Counted from the first letter of the stretch, positions 32,055 through 40,656 are shown. The stretch: 64,000 bases of DNA from Symbiodinium natans (GCA_905221605.1 CAJNDS010002178.1:222783-286782), one strand, 5' to 3'. Program-made: numbers and translations. Notes: generated by a model from the sequence alone, not told the origin.

Positions 32055-32687
32055 TTGGCTTCGGGAGCAGCGCCCGACAACGCCGCTCCTGCGCGGAGAG
32101 CGATTGGAAGCTCGTTCTGCAAGCCGCATGGAAGAGACTATGATTTTGAGGATTGGGGCCCTCGGAATGTTGAGGTGGGACAGCAGGTACAGCATGACGG
32201 TTGCAAAGTCTCAGGGTATGATGCTGTGGCCCACTGCAAGGCAGCGAACCTCACGGGCGTGAGCATGCCCCCTGACAACTACACCCTCTTCGAGCTGGCA
32301 GACTTCAAGCGGTTTCATACTTCATACTTGCAATGGGACTCCAGTTGCCTCTGGGAGGCCGCGGACCTCCTCTCCGTTCCCACCGCGCCCATCTGCGTCA
32401 CGGTGCCCCGGGGTGCGTCCCAGCCTTCCACGTCCGCGGCCAGGGACTGCAACGTGTATTGGCCCGGCTGCGAGGCTCCGGAACCTTCTGCCCAAAGATC
32501 GCTGCAGTATCGCCTTTATCTGCCCCAGCGCCGGGAGCTCGCCGCGGACGCCATCCGCGAGGAGCAGCGGCCCTACTGCGCCCTGAACCACCGGGGCTGG
32601 GTGGTGTCCGAGGCCGAGCACCTCTTCGCCAAGCTGGCGGAAGAGCATCGGGCGGGCGCCCCGAAGCGCCCACTGCAGCTGGTGCTG
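32055..32687 (+). CDS. FkbM-like methyltransferase, 5' exon (N-terminal region)
   Basis: About 211 codons open on plus with strong GC-rich third positions. Segments: HGRDYDFEDWGPRNVEVGQQ, SGYDAVAHCKAANLTGVSMP, EQRPYCALNHRGWVVSEAEH, LFAKLAEEHRAGAPKRPLQL. The frame is open before any ATG, so the start or acceptor near 32055 is arbitrary. The end is set at CTGGTGCTG|GTTTTT because the next exon (32951) continues in phase 0 to give LQLVL+VEVGSNFGDC, the beta-strand and glycine loop of a class I SAM-dependent methyltransferase. The reading beyond 32687 (stop at 32741) is then intronic. Confidence 0.6.
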
Positions 32688-32865
32688 GTTTTTGGGCCAA
32701 CAAGCCGCCCCTCCCTGACCCCCCCCCAAAGCACATTTTGAAGGCGCTGTCGTCTTCGCCTTATGCAAGGGTGTGTGCATCCTTACTTCAAGCTACAGAC
32801 ATGAACCACCAAGCAGCCTAAACCCTCAACAATCCTAAACCCTATACCTAAACCCCATACCCCAA

Positions 32866-32950
32866 GCCCTAAACCCTAAACCCTCTAAACCCTAAACCCT
32901 AAACCCTAAACCCTAAACCCTAAACCCTAAACCCTATAGAAACCCTAAAG
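32866..32950 (-). repeat. C-rich telomeric tract at the end of FkbM-like intron 1
   Basis: (CCCTAAA)n ends ...GAAACCCTAAAG and the coding frame of the next exon begins at once, so a telomeric CTAAAG provides the acceptor. Confidence 0.75.
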
Positions 32951-33010
32951 GTGGAGGTGGGCAGTAACTTTGGCGACTGCGCCTTCGCTGTCAACGCCGT
33001 GGCCCGTCAG
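32951..33010 (+). CDS. FkbM-like methyltransferase, SAM-binding motif I exon (60 nt)
   Basis: Exactly 20 codons, VEVGSNFGDCAFAVNAVARQ, between CTAAAG and CAG|GTGGCA, phase 0 at both ends. 'VEVGSNFGDC' fits motif I of FkbM/Methyltransf_21 proteins (consensus hhDVGANhG), which binds S-adenosylmethionine. This is the strongest functional clue in the telomeric part of the window. The family call is from memory of the motif and needs a profile search. Confidence 0.65.
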
Positions 33011-33183
33011 GTGGCAGGGGTGTTGGGTTTTAGGGCTAGGGGTTTCGGATTAGGGTGTGCGGGGTTTAGGGTTTAGGGTTTTGGAGTGTAGGGTTTAGGG
33101 TTTAGAGTTACAGGGTTCAAACTTTCGGGCTTCGGGTTGAAGGTTCAGGGTTCACGGGTTTCCAAACGCGGCTTGCCCCTGAG

Positions 33184-33265
33184 AAGGTGGCGTGGCCGCT
33201 CCGGGCCACTTGCTTCGAGCCCGGCGAAGAGGCTGCCAAGGCCGGCCAGGGGATCCGGACGCAGG
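33184..33265 (+). CDS. FkbM-like methyltransferase, motif II exon
   Basis: Acceptor GGCTTGCCCCTGAG, then phase-0 frame KVAWPLRATCFEPGEEAAKA, GQGIRTQ. 'ATCFEPGEEA' matches the AFEPxPxN-type strand and acidic residue that follow motif I in FkbM proteins. The donor is uncertain (CAGG|GTTTGG is the best). The intron before it (33011-33183) contains G-rich telomeric words at 33063-33112. Confidence 0.55.
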
Positions 33266-33269
33266 GTTT

Positions 33270-34606
33270 GGGGTTCGTTGAGGGCTTTCTTTTGTATAGT
33301 CCCCTATATACCTAAGTAGCCCCTAAATAACCCCAAACAACCCCTAAGGTCCCTTATAAGGGTCCCTCCCTGCGTCCCTGTTCTGAAGTATGGGCCCTTG
33401 GGTTGTACCGGGTATAAGGAGGTATTTCAAGGGATCCCCTTCTAAGGGCCCTTACTGAGGGACCATGTACCTACCCTGAGACTTGAGCGTTTTGGAGGTT
33501 TAGGGCGTAGGATTCTGTAGGCGAGGAGGGTGCTCCTGAAGCGTCCTTCCACTGCTTTCTAAGGGGTCCGTAAGCCCTATGCTCTGAACCTTGAACCTGA
33601 CACCCTGAAACCATACATCCTGAACCTGAAACCCCGCACCCTCAGCCCTAACCCCCGAAAGCCCCAAAGGTCGAAACCCCCGTAGGGTCCAATCGAATCC
33701 CTTGAGGTGTTTCGGAAGTCGCTGCGCCTGACCTTTCGCTGCAATGCAGGGGGGTTTCAGTTTAAGGCGTTTGGCTTAGCAGGACCGAGGGATTCGGGTT
33801 TTGGGTGGGGGGGTAGAGGGCTTGGTTTCCAGTCCACTCAAACCGCCTTTCTCAGCCTGAGGGTTTAAGGTTTGGGCTTCAACGTCGGCCATAGCCAGGG
33901 TTCTCTTAGGGCCCTGTCGACTAAAGCCTGAACCCAACTCTAAGCCCGGAATCCAAACCCAGAATGGCCAGGAGAAGTCTTTTTGCTGGCTAGGCGATAG
34001 GGAGCTTTCTTGAGTTGTAAGTAACTAGTATCGACCACCCTATCTGGACCTAAACCCTAAACCCCAAACTCAAAGGATAGGGCCCAAACAACCACAAGTA
34101 TAGGTTTAGCTTATTGAAGGTTTGGATCCAATGACGCAACTCTTCTAAACAGTATGAAGATCGGATGGCAGGGGTGAACCAAGAACGATGACCCCAAGCC
34201 CTAAACCCTAAACCCTAAACCCTAAACCCTAAACCCTAAACCCTAAACCCTAAACCCTAAACCCTAAACCCACCATCTGAAGTCCAGGATGCAACCCTGG
34301 AATCCAAGACCCTAACGTCCATGAACCTGACTAGGAGGTCCCTTTGTGCATCCTGCATGGGTCATGCCCCGATTGATATCATGCAGGTATCGACCCTGCT
34401 GATGAACCTCCAAACACAAAGGGCTTATGGTTCAAGGTTTGAGAGCCTAAGCCCTAAACCCTGAACTCTTGTTAAACCCCAGACCCTGAACCTTAGACCC
34501 GAAGCCACCAGTAAAGCCCAAAACGTAAACCCTAAACCCTAAACCCCTAAGCCCTGAACCCTAAACCCTAAACCCCTACACCCAAAACCCTAAACCCCCA
34601 AAAAGA
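33270..34606. other. Long presumed intron, telomeric and degenerate repeats
   Basis: Contains a C-rich tract (34197-34272), scattered degenerate CCCTAAA/CCTGAAC words and a repetitive 'TAAGGGTCCCT' stretch (33300-33480). I found no exon with good boundaries, although the phases of the flanking exons (ends +1, next starts +1) suggest a missed small exon or a different donor. Confidence 0.45.
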
Positions 34607-34610
34607 GCAG

Positions 34611-34697
34611 GAACCTTGGCGCCCGGGCCGCCATCACTGTGCGCGAGGAGGCCGTGATGCCCGGGGACGAGAAGACGGTCGAGTTTGTTGTGCCTGG
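34611..34697 (+). CDS. FkbM-like methyltransferase, middle exon
   Basis: Acceptor AAAAGAGCAG, frame NLGARAAITVREEAVMPGDE then KTVEFVVPG, donor GG|GTGAAT. In FkbM proteins motif II is followed by a strand of the form 'V.v..eAvg...g.v.f.vp', which this matches in order and spacing. It ends with GG, completed by T of the next exon to Gly. Confidence 0.6.
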
Positions 34698-34867
34698 GTG
34701 AATCCCTCGACCTTATCTACAACCTAAACCCTAAACCTTACATCCTAAAGTTCCCAAACCCTAAACCCTAAACCCTGAACGCTAAACGCTAGACCCTAGA
34801 CCCCAGACCCTAGACCCTAAACCCTAAATCCTAAACCCTAAACCCTGAATGAGGTTCCAGACTCCAG
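34698..34867 (+). other. Intron of degenerate telomeric repeat (FkbM-like gene)
   Basis: GTGAATCCC ... repe­ated CCTAAACCCTAAACC, CTAGACCCTAGACC and similar heptamer variants ... GGTTCCAGACTCCAG. Flanking exons are phase-compatible (GG + T). Confidence 0.55.
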
Positions 34868-34941
34868 TGGTGTACACGGGTTCGTGACTGGTGCGCCGGT
34901 GGAGGTGTACACGAAGCGAACAGGTGCCACAGAGGGCTCAG
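34868..34941 (+). CDS. FkbM-like methyltransferase, middle exon
   Basis: Continues in phase from the previous exon: GVHGFVTGAPVEVYTKRTGA, TEGS, donor CAG|GTCTGC. Beta-rich composition fits the strand region between motif II and the 'TLD' segment of FkbM proteins. Confidence 0.55.
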
Positions 34942-34974
34942 GTCTGCAGGGTTTTTGGGGTTCTGAGGTTTGGG

Positions 34975-35520
34975 GTTTAGGGTTTAGGGTTTCGGGTTTA
35001 GGGTTGGGGTGCAGGGTTTTGGGGTCCTGGGTTTGGGGGTGTAGGGTTTGAGGCTCTGGGGTTCTGGACTTTAGGGTCTGGTATGTTGGGGTTAGGTTCA
35101 GGTTGTGGGGGTTTTGGGGTCAGGGTTCAGGGTTCAGGGTTCTCAGGGTTTACGGTTTTGGGGCCGCGAGTTTTTTTTGGCTTTAAGGGGTTTAGGGCTT
35201 TTGGGTTCAAGGTTTTTTTTGGGTTTTCAGGGCTTGAGGATAATTCCAGAGTTCGGGGGGGGGCTCAGGGCTGCGGAGCTGGATGGTTCACGGGCTGTTT
35301 TGGGGGATTTGGGGGGCTTTACAGCCCTCAGACCCCAAAACCCAAAACCCTAGACCCTGCCGAGTCCCCGAAATCCTCAAACCCCAAAACTTAAAAAACT
35401 TAAAAGCCACCTGACCCAGAAGACTTGAACTCTTAAAAGAAGGAGCCTGCAGTCCCCAAGTTCTCAAGTGCTTGGGGTTCAAGGAGCAACTCTCAGTTTA
35501 GGGTTGAGGGCTTACGGGTT
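34975..35520. other. Presumed intron with degenerate G-rich repeats
   Basis: GGGTTTAGGG/GGGTTCAGGG/GGGTTTTGGG words dominate 34975-35240; a C-rich degenerate stretch occupies 35335-35450. No exon was recognised. Confidence 0.45.
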
Positions 35521-35538
35521 AGGGTTTTTTGGGTTTGG

Positions 35539-35607
35539 GTGCTTGACCTGGGAGCCTGGCCAGATGTCGCCAAAACACTGTACACGAAACAGTACGAAAA
35601 CCAGCAG
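35539..35607 (+). CDS. FkbM-like methyltransferase, C-terminal exon
   Basis: Frame VLDLGAWPDVAKTLYTKQYE then NQQ, ending CAG|GTAAAT, a good donor. The left boundary is uncertain: the frame stays open back through TTTAGGG-like sequence to about 35500. The next exon (HDAAEECLAHMGFA) gives a sensible C-terminal helix, but a strict GT donor leaves the phase off by one; the splice works if the shared G is assigned to the intron start (GG...AG), so the precise boundary needs RNA. Confidence 0.5.
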
Positions 35608-35693
35608 GTAAATCTTTAGTCCCCTGAAAACTCAAAAGCCCTCAGCCCCTCAAACCCCAAAGCCTCAGTTTCAAACTCCTAGAAACCTTAAGC

Positions 35694-35780
35694 CCTAAAC
35701 CCTAAGGCTTAACCCTGTAACCCTAAACCCTAAACCCTAAACCCTAAACCCTAAACCCTAAACCCTAAACCCTAAACCTT
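35694..35780 (-). repeat. C-rich telomeric tract inside FkbM-like intron
   Basis: About 11 CCCTAAA heptamers between the exons at 35607 and 35812. Confidence 0.9.
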
Positions 35781-35811
35781 TAAGTAAGCCGAGTGTGGGA
35801 CATGTGTGCAG

Positions 35812-35855
35812 GCATGACGCCGCGGAAGAGTGCCTTGCCCACATGGGATTCGCGA
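35812..35855 (+). CDS. FkbM-like methyltransferase, microexon
   Basis: 44 nt: CATGTGTGCAG | G CAT GAC ... GCG A | GTAGGG, reading HDAAEECLAHMGFA. FkbM proteins end with a helix of the form 'E...C...L...GF/GY'. It leaves one base (A), completed by CA of the next exon. Confidence 0.5.
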
Positions 35856-35916
35856 GTAGGGTTTACGCTTCAGGCCTTTAGGGTGTAGAGTTTAGAGATT
35901 CCGACATTCCCAAACC

Positions 35917-35969
35917 TTAAACCCTAAACCCTAAACCCTAAACCCTAAACCTTAAACCCTAAACCTTAA
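35917..35969 (-). repeat. C-rich telomeric tract inside FkbM-like intron
   Basis: About seven heptamers with CCTTAAA variants between 35855 and 35986. Confidence 0.9.
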
Positions 35970-35985
35970 ATATGCTTGCTCTTAG

Positions 35986-36090
35986 CAAGCTTTGAGGCGA
36001 GGGAGTGGAATCGTGATTTTCAGGATTTTCGGACCAAATGCCCCACACCACTTCCGGATCGTAGTCGGGCTTGGGACTTCTTTAGGGGCC
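35986..36090 (+). CDS. FkbM-like methyltransferase, possible last exon
   Basis: Acceptor ATGCTTGCTCTTAG, then CA|AGC TTT in phase with the previous exon: SFEAREWNRDFQDFRTKCPT, PLPDRSRAWDFFRGQ. The 'REWN-DF' motif resembles the closing strand of FkbM proteins. The end is uncertain: a GT at 36061 could be a donor, otherwise the frame runs into repeats. Confidence 0.45.
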
Positions 36091-36344
36091 AAAGCCCAAA
36101 CCCCAAACCCTAAAACGCCAAAACCCGCAACCCCAAACCCGATTTCGGATCCCGGCTCTTAGGGTCTTGGGACTTAGGGCTTAGTAGCGTGTGTCTCGTG
36201 CGAAAGGAGTTTGGCGCATGGACACCATAAACCCTGAACCCTTCAAACCTTAAACCCTAAACTCTAAACCCTAAACCCTAAACCTCAACCCTAAACCCTA
36301 AACTTTAAGCCCGACACCCTGAGCCCTTAACCTTGAGCCCTACA

Positions 36345-36475
36345 CCACGCGCCACCCAAGCTGAAAAAGGCACCGTGCGCACCAGCCGGCTTGACCGGGA
36401 CTTCGGCGGAGTGGCTTGGCCTTGGTTTCCATTCCCCGCATGTTCGGGTCTCGGGTTGACGGGGGCCATGAGGTT
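36345..36475 (+). CDS. Hypothetical exon
   Basis: Frame ATQAEKGTVRTSRLDRDFGG, VAWPWFPFPACSGLGLTGAM, R, ending at a possible donor ATGAG|GTTTAGGG that is the first unit of a G-rich telomeric word. Good composition; function unknown. Confidence 0.4.
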
Positions 36476-36500
36476 TAGGGTTTGGGCAGGGATTAGGCTT

Positions 36501-36566
36501 ACCCTAAACCCTAAACCCTAAACCCTAAACCCTAAACCCTAAACCCTAAACCCTAAACCCTAAACC
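36501..36566 (-). repeat. C-rich telomeric tract
   Basis: About nine CCCTAAA heptamers. Confidence 0.95.
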
Positions 36567-36633
36567 GACTAGGGCTTAGGGTTTATAGGGTTTGGAGCTT
36601 CGGGTCAGGCTCGAGCACTGAGCTGTCCCACAG

Positions 36634-36677
36634 CCCCGTGGGAGCGCCTAAGCGCGGAGGCTTCTTTTGTTTTGCGA
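36634..36677 (+). CDS. Hypothetical microexon
   Basis: 44 nt between GCTGTCCCACAG and CGA|GTATGT, reading PWERLSAEASFVLR. It ends in phase 0; the next exon starts in phase 0 at 36805. Confidence 0.5.
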
Positions 36678-36804
36678 GTATGTTTTACAGGTTTCATGGT
36701 GATCCTAAACCCTAAACCCTAAACCCTATAAACCCTAAGCCCTAAACCCTAAACCCTAAACCTCTACCCAGTGTCAAGTAGGGGGTGTTGAGGGTAGTCC
36801 ACAG
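36678..36804 (+). other. Intron containing a telomeric tract
   Basis: GTATGT ... (CCCTAAA)n at 36705-36765 ... GTAGTCCACAG, 127 nt, with phase-compatible coding frames on both sides. Confidence 0.5.
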
Positions 36805-36990
36805 CTGTATTTTGTTGCCGAAGTTTTCATGTTCATAGGTTTTCCACGTCGCTGCGCCTTCTCTACTTTACTTCTGGTAGGTACCCCTCTCGTTGCGCCA
36901 ACACTTACCTTAGCTATGGAACCCTCCACGTTGCCGACAGATGGCCCGTCCGCGACCGAAACTGCAGTCATTTTCAATGGACCGGGTTAG
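36805..36990 (+). CDS. Hypothetical exon
   Basis: Frame LYFVAEVFMFIGFPRRCAFS, TLLLVGTPLVAPTLTLAMEP, STLPTDGPSATETAVIFNGP, G, then TAG at 36988 or a donor at GG|GTTAGG (36986). Hydrophobic N-terminal part, Thr/Pro-rich tail. A minus-strand frame covers the same place (36774-36977) but lacks splice context. Confidence 0.5.
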   Translation: MYFVAEVFMFIGFPRRCAFSTLLLVGTPLVAPTLTLAMEPSTLPTDGPSATETAVIFNGPG

Positions 36991-37057
36991 GGTATGTAGG
37001 GGCATTTGGGGCATGTGGGTAAACCCGACACCCTAAACCCTAAACCTTAAACTTTCC

Positions 37058-37059
<2 letters not shown>

Positions 37060-37138
<79 letters not shown>

Positions 37139-37143
37139 ACCCT
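37060..37143 (-). repeat. Variant heptamer array (CCCTCAA)
   Basis: Twelve near-perfect CCCTCAA units, a homogenised variant of CCCTAAA. Confidence 0.95.
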
Positions 37144-37185
37144 ATATCCTAAACCCTAAACCCTAAAGCCTAAACCCTAAACCCT

Positions 37186-37285
37186 AAAGACCGGGTGTTC
37201 TTGGGATTCCGGAGGCCGCGGTCGTGGACTTGTTGCTCATTGGGCTCGTCGATGGCGCAGCTCGGCGGATAACCGCTCTGAGCCC
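37186..37285 (+). CDS. Hypothetical exon
   Basis: Begins right after CCCTAAAG (telomeric AG) and reads PGVLGIPEAAVVDLLLIGLV, DGAARRITALSP before C-rich repeat. Hydrophobic/helical; function unknown. No clear donor. Confidence 0.45.
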
Positions 37286-37290
37286 CAAAA

Positions 37291-37440
37291 CCTTAAACCC
37301 TAAACCCTAAACCCGAAACCATAAACCTTTAAACCCTAAACCCTAAACCCTAAACCCTAAACCCTAAACCCTAAACCCTAAACCCTAAACCCTAAACCCT
37401 AAACCCTAAACCCTAAACCCTAAACCCCACACCCTAAACC
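37291..37440 (-). repeat. C-rich telomeric tract
   Basis: About 20 heptamers with a few variants. Confidence 0.95.
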
Positions 37441-37569
37441 CTGAAGCCAAAGCATTGAACCCACATGAAGCCCTGACCCTCTACATTTTACATGGAAGGT
37501 TCAAGAAAGTCCTGAACGCCAGCCAACTGATTTGGGTTAAGCACGCTGCAAGGACACTGGGCCTCTAAC
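37441..37569 (+). CDS. Hypothetical terminal exon
   Basis: Frame EAKALNPHEALTLYILHGRF, KKVLNASQLIWVKHAARTLG, L then TAA at 37567-37569. It starts directly against the telomeric tract, so the acceptor is not obvious. Composition is clearly protein-like. Confidence 0.45.
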
Positions 37570-37640
37570 CCTAAACCCTAAACCCTAAACCCTAAACCCT
37601 TAACTCTAAACCCTAAACCCTAAACCCTAAACCCTAAGTT
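37568..37640 (-). repeat. C-rich telomeric tract
   Basis: About ten heptamers; the stop codon of the preceding frame is at its edge. Confidence 0.95.
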
Positions 37641-37708
37641 TCCTGAACCCCGGGGTCTGGCTCTTCGAACCTTTAAAGCCCTGAACTGAGGAGATGGACG
37701 TTTTTCAG

Positions 37709-37850
37709 GGCGCGGAGCGGCTGCTAAGTGAAATGCGGGCCAAGAGCATCGTCACTTTCAGTGTTAATGAAACGCGTTTGCGGCAGCACTTCGCTGCCAC
37801 TTGGCCCTGGCATGAAACCATGAAGTGCCCAAAGCACCCCAGGCAGACAT
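37709..37850 (+). CDS. Hypothetical exon
   Basis: Acceptor GATGGACGTTTTTCAG, then GAERLLSEMRAKSIVTFSVN, ETRLRQHFAATWPWHETMKC, PKHPRQ. The frame continues to TAA at 37895-37897, but a weak inverted repeat (TATGGTCAAATTCTCTAAA / CTTTAGAGAAGTGACCATA) starts at 37853 and may be intronic. Confidence 0.5.
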
Positions 37851-37986
37851 ATATGGTCAAATTCTCTAAAAAAGTCACCCCTTCTCGGGTGCCCTAAATA
37901 AGAGGGGCCGCTTTGTAATCAGGACCCCCCCAAAGGCACCATACTTTAGAGAAGTGACCATACGGCGCACTTGAACCCTTTTCTGA

Positions 37987-38049
37987 AACCCTAAACCCTA
38001 AACCCTAAACCCTAAACCCTAAACCCTAAACCCTAAACCCTAAACCCTA
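37987..38049 (-). repeat. C-rich telomeric tract
   Basis: About nine CCCTAAA heptamers. Confidence 0.95.
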
Positions 38050-38155
38050 CAAAACCCTGCTGAGCCCTGAACCCTAACCCCCTCAACCTTCAACCCTCAA
38101 GCCGAAGCCCTGAACCCCAAGCCCTAAACCTTAGATTGTGTCCCTCGGTTGCCGG

Positions 38156-38222
38156 GTTTAGGGTTTAGGGTTTAGGGTTTAGGGTTTAGGGGTTTCGGGT
38201 TTCGGGTTTAGGGTTTAGGGGT
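38156..38222 (+). repeat. G-rich telomeric tract
   Basis: (TTTAGGG)n with TTTCGGG variants, abutting the coding frame at 38223. Confidence 0.9.
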
Positions 38223-38312
38223 GCTGAGGCCTTGAACTACAGCTTCGTCAAGGCGTTCCGAATGGGTGTGGAGAGCCTGCATCTACTCCGGGCTGACGCA
38301 AGCCTCGGCTAA
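38223..38312 (+). CDS. Hypothetical terminal exon
   Basis: Directly after GGTTTAGGGGT: AEALNYSFVKAFRMGVESLH, LLRADASLG, TAA at 38310-38312. The only nearby AG is the telomeric TTTAG. Confidence 0.45.
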   Translation, partial: AEALNYSFVKAFRMGVESLHLLRADASLG

Positions 38313-38348
38313 TGCCCCACGGGATATGTTTTCTTTTTTTGAGATAGG

Positions 38349-38398
38349 GGGTTTAGGGTTTAGGGTTTAGGGTTTAGGGTTTAGGGTTTAGGGTTTAC
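38349..38398 (+). repeat. G-rich telomeric tract
   Basis: Seven TTTAGGG heptamers. Confidence 0.95.
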
Positions 38399-38428
38399 CC
38401 TTGTGTGCCCGGAATGTCGCTTCAGGGG

Positions 38429-38545
38429 TTGATACGAATTTTCATCAGCTTTGGTAGGAGCACAGCCGTTTTTTGGGGCCGTGTTTCGCTTTGCCTTGGA
38501 CCAGTTAAGTCGGGAGGTAGTCTAGGATCCCATGATCTACGCCCT
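38429..38545 (+). CDS. Hypothetical exon
   Basis: After GAATGTCGCTTCAG: GLIRIFISFGRSTAVFWGRV, SLCLGPVKSGGSLGSHDLRP, running into C-rich repeat. Hydrophobic, plausible; no clear donor. Confidence 0.35.
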
Positions 38546-38732
38546 AAACCCTAAACCCCCTAAACCTAAACCCTAAGCCCTAAACCCTAAACCCTAAGCC
38601 CTAAACCCTAAACCAATGCATGGGATCTTATTGAGGATTTTCTCGCTGATTTTTTTTTTTTTTTGTGTGTGTGTGTGTTGTGCCTCAAGGGAACAAAGGG
38701 TGTCAGGGTTTCAGGGGTTTAGGAGGTCCCAG

Positions 38733-38869
38733 GCGGGGCGGCAGCGCAGCATCTGGGCGCCAAAGGGATGGATGCCCAAAGCCCGGCAGCCCTGTGCCCA
38801 GGCGCTTCGAAGGAGCTAGAGCCGACTCTGCCAAAACTTTGCCGCATCAGAGGTTAAAGCCGAAACCTG
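38733..38869 (+). CDS. Possible exon (Ala/Pro-rich)
   Basis: After TTTAGGAG: VPGGAAAQHLGAKGMDAQSP, AALCPGASKELEPTLPKLCR, IRG then TAA. An overlapping Arg-rich frame (AGRQRSIWAPKGWMPKARQP) also reads. A G-rich telomeric tract starts at 38870 with CTG|GTTTAGGG. Confidence 0.3.
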
Positions 38870-39047
38870 GTTTAGGGTTTAGGGTTTAGGGTTTAGGGTT
38901 TGGGGTTTAGGGTTCCTCAAATTCTGAGCCCAAAACCCGAAGCCCTCTAACGCCCTAAACCATCTAAAGCCTAAAACCCGAAAGCCCTTAACCCACAAGA
39001 GGACTACTCCGCTTCCAGACGCCCACTGCTTGGAGGTTTTGGGCCCT

Positions 39048-39131
39048 TATAACCCCAATTATGACTGTACTTACAAACCCCCTGAGTCCCCTAAGTAGTT
39101 TATAAGTAGACTTATAATTGGAGTTATAAGT
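39048..39131. repeat. Fold-back palindrome
   Basis: CTTATAACCCCAATTATGAC (39048) pairs with a reverse-complement arm ending CTTATAATTGGAGTTATAAG (39131). Stem of roughly 30 bp with a few mismatches and a loop around CCCCTGAGTCCCC. Confidence 0.7.
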
Positions 39132-39237
39132 ACCCATGAACCTTGAAGCACGAGGCCACGGAGAGGCTTCCTCAAGGCCCCCTTGGGGCTTCCTATGATG
39201 GAGTCTCCCTCAGATTTAGGGTAGGGTTTGGGGTTTG

Positions 39238-39432
39238 GACTTTAGGGTTTAGGGTTTAGGGTTTAGGGTTTGGGGTCTAAGCTTTAGCGTTTAGGGTTTG
39301 GGGTTTAGGATTGAGGGTTTAACGCGTAAGTCGACAACGGGGTCTTCGACCTAGACCCGACTTGGAGTTCCATTTTGAGGTTTAGGGTTTAGGGTTTAGG
39401 GTTTAGGGTTTAGGGTTTAGGGTTTAGGGTTG
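39238..39432 (+). repeat. G-rich telomeric tracts
   Basis: (TTTAGGG)n at 39238-39265 with degenerate tail to 39320, and 39378-39432. The second lies 10 bp upstream of a possible acceptor GGTTGCAG (39441). Confidence 0.9.
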
Positions 39433-39441
39433 TGGTTGCAG

Positions 39442-39520
39442 GTGGGACGTATCAGCGCCTTACAACGAAGGTTGTGGTCAGCTGCCGTTCCTGTTGCCCC
39501 AGGCAGAACTCATTGACTTG
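39442..39520 (+). CDS. Possible exon
   Basis: After GTGGTTGCAG: VGRISALQRRLWSAAVPVAP, GRTH then stop. An alternative reads AELIDLNRQA after TTGCCCCAG at 39502. Short; orientation suggested by two acceptor-like sites. Confidence 0.3.
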
Positions 39521-39536
39521 AATCGCCAAGCCCTAA

Positions 39537-39630
39537 ACCCTAAACCCGAAGCCCGAAACCCGAAACCCCAAACCCCAAACCCCAAACCCCAAACCCCAAA
39601 CCCCAAACCCCAACCCCAAACCCCAAACCC
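39537..39630 (-). repeat. Variant heptamer array (CCCCAAA)
   Basis: CCCCAAACCCCAAACCCC repeated about nine times after two ordinary heptamers. Confidence 0.95.
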
Positions 39631-39699
39631 CCCAAAACGTGCCCTCATGTCGCCGTCGCCAGGGCGCTCAAGACAGCCCTAGTAGAATCCGAAGCCAAT

Positions 39700-39890
39700 C
39701 TTGGAGGATCGGGGTACTTAGTAAGTCGGGATATAAGTACCTTAATTGGGGTTTATAAGCAAGTATAATCATAGCTACCTTAATTTGTAACAAGTAGGGA
39801 TATAAGTACCTTGATTGGGGGTCATAAGTCAGTATAAGTACAGCTACCTTACTTCTAACCCCCGACTTACTAAGTCCCCTGATCCTTGAA
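39700..39890. repeat. Fold-back element with internal direct repeats
   Basis: GGATCGGGGTACTTAGTAAG (39704) pairs with CTTACTAAGTCCCCTGATCC (39864-39883). Inside, GGGATATAAGTACCTTAATT and GGGATATAAGTACCTTGATT are a direct repeat (about 86 bp apart). A fragment of the right arm (CCCCCGACTTACCAGGTCC) recurs at 40231 beyond the next telomeric tract. Confidence 0.75.
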
Positions 39891-40219
39891 GCCCTAAACC
39901 CTAACCCTAAACCCTAAACCCTAAACCCTAAACCCTAAACCCTAAACCCTAAACCCTAAACCCTAAACCCTAAACCCTAAACCCTAACCTAAACCCTAAA
40001 CCCTAAACCCTAAACCCTAAACCCTAAACCCTAAACCCTAAAACCTAAACCCTAAACCCTAAACCCTAAACCCTAAACCCTAAACCCTAAACCCTAAACC
40101 CTAAACCCTAAACCCTAAACCCTAAACCCTAAACCCTAAACCCTAAACCCTAAACCCTAAACCCTAAACCCTAAACCCTACCCCTAAACCCTACACCCCA
40201 AACCCTAAACCCTAAAATT
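39890..40219 (-). repeat. Longest C-rich telomeric tract, about 330 bp
   Basis: About 46 CCCTAAA heptamers with a few single-base indels. It lies between the fold-back element and a repeat of its arm, so it may have been inserted into or captured by that element. Confidence 0.95.
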
Positions 40220-40488
40220 ATTGCAAGATAACCCCCGACTTACCAGGTCCTCCTGATCCTTTAAGAAGGTGTTGGCAGTCTCAGCAGCCATGGCCCAAAG
40301 CATACGGCCTGTGGCACCATGCCGGCTGCTGCACATGTAGAGACTTAGGTGGTAAAAAAGAGTTTAGGGTTTAGGGCTTAGGGTAGAGTCAGAAGCCCTT
40401 TCACTTCTTTTTTTTTGTTAGCACTGGACTCCCTATCTCGTCACAAAGGTTTAGGTTTAGTTCCCCCCAAAACATGCTGGACAGCTAA

Positions 40489-40656
40489 GGAGGTGGTAGG
40501 GGCCTGGGGCCCTGTGATGTGAGCCGCGTCCTCAGCCGGCGCCTCCGCGTGTGGAGGCTGGACCTGGAGATCCCGGACGTGGGCCTCGCCGTCGACGTGG
40601 ACGAGGTGCTTCGGCGGCTGCGTCCCTCATTCTTCGCGCCGCCGCTCATGCGCTGA
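40489..40656 (+). CDS. Hypothetical terminal exon
   Basis: Open from 40489; reads DVSRVLSRRLRVWRLDLEIP, DVGLAVDVDEVLRRLRPSFF, APPLMR, TGA at 40654-40656. A likely acceptor is CCGCGTCCTCAG (40535), which would make the exon 40536-40656. Very GC-rich third positions. No family recognised. Confidence 0.55.
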   Translation, partial: GGGRGLGPCDVSRVLSRRLRVWRLDLEIPDVGLAVDVDEVLRRLRPSFFAPPLMR

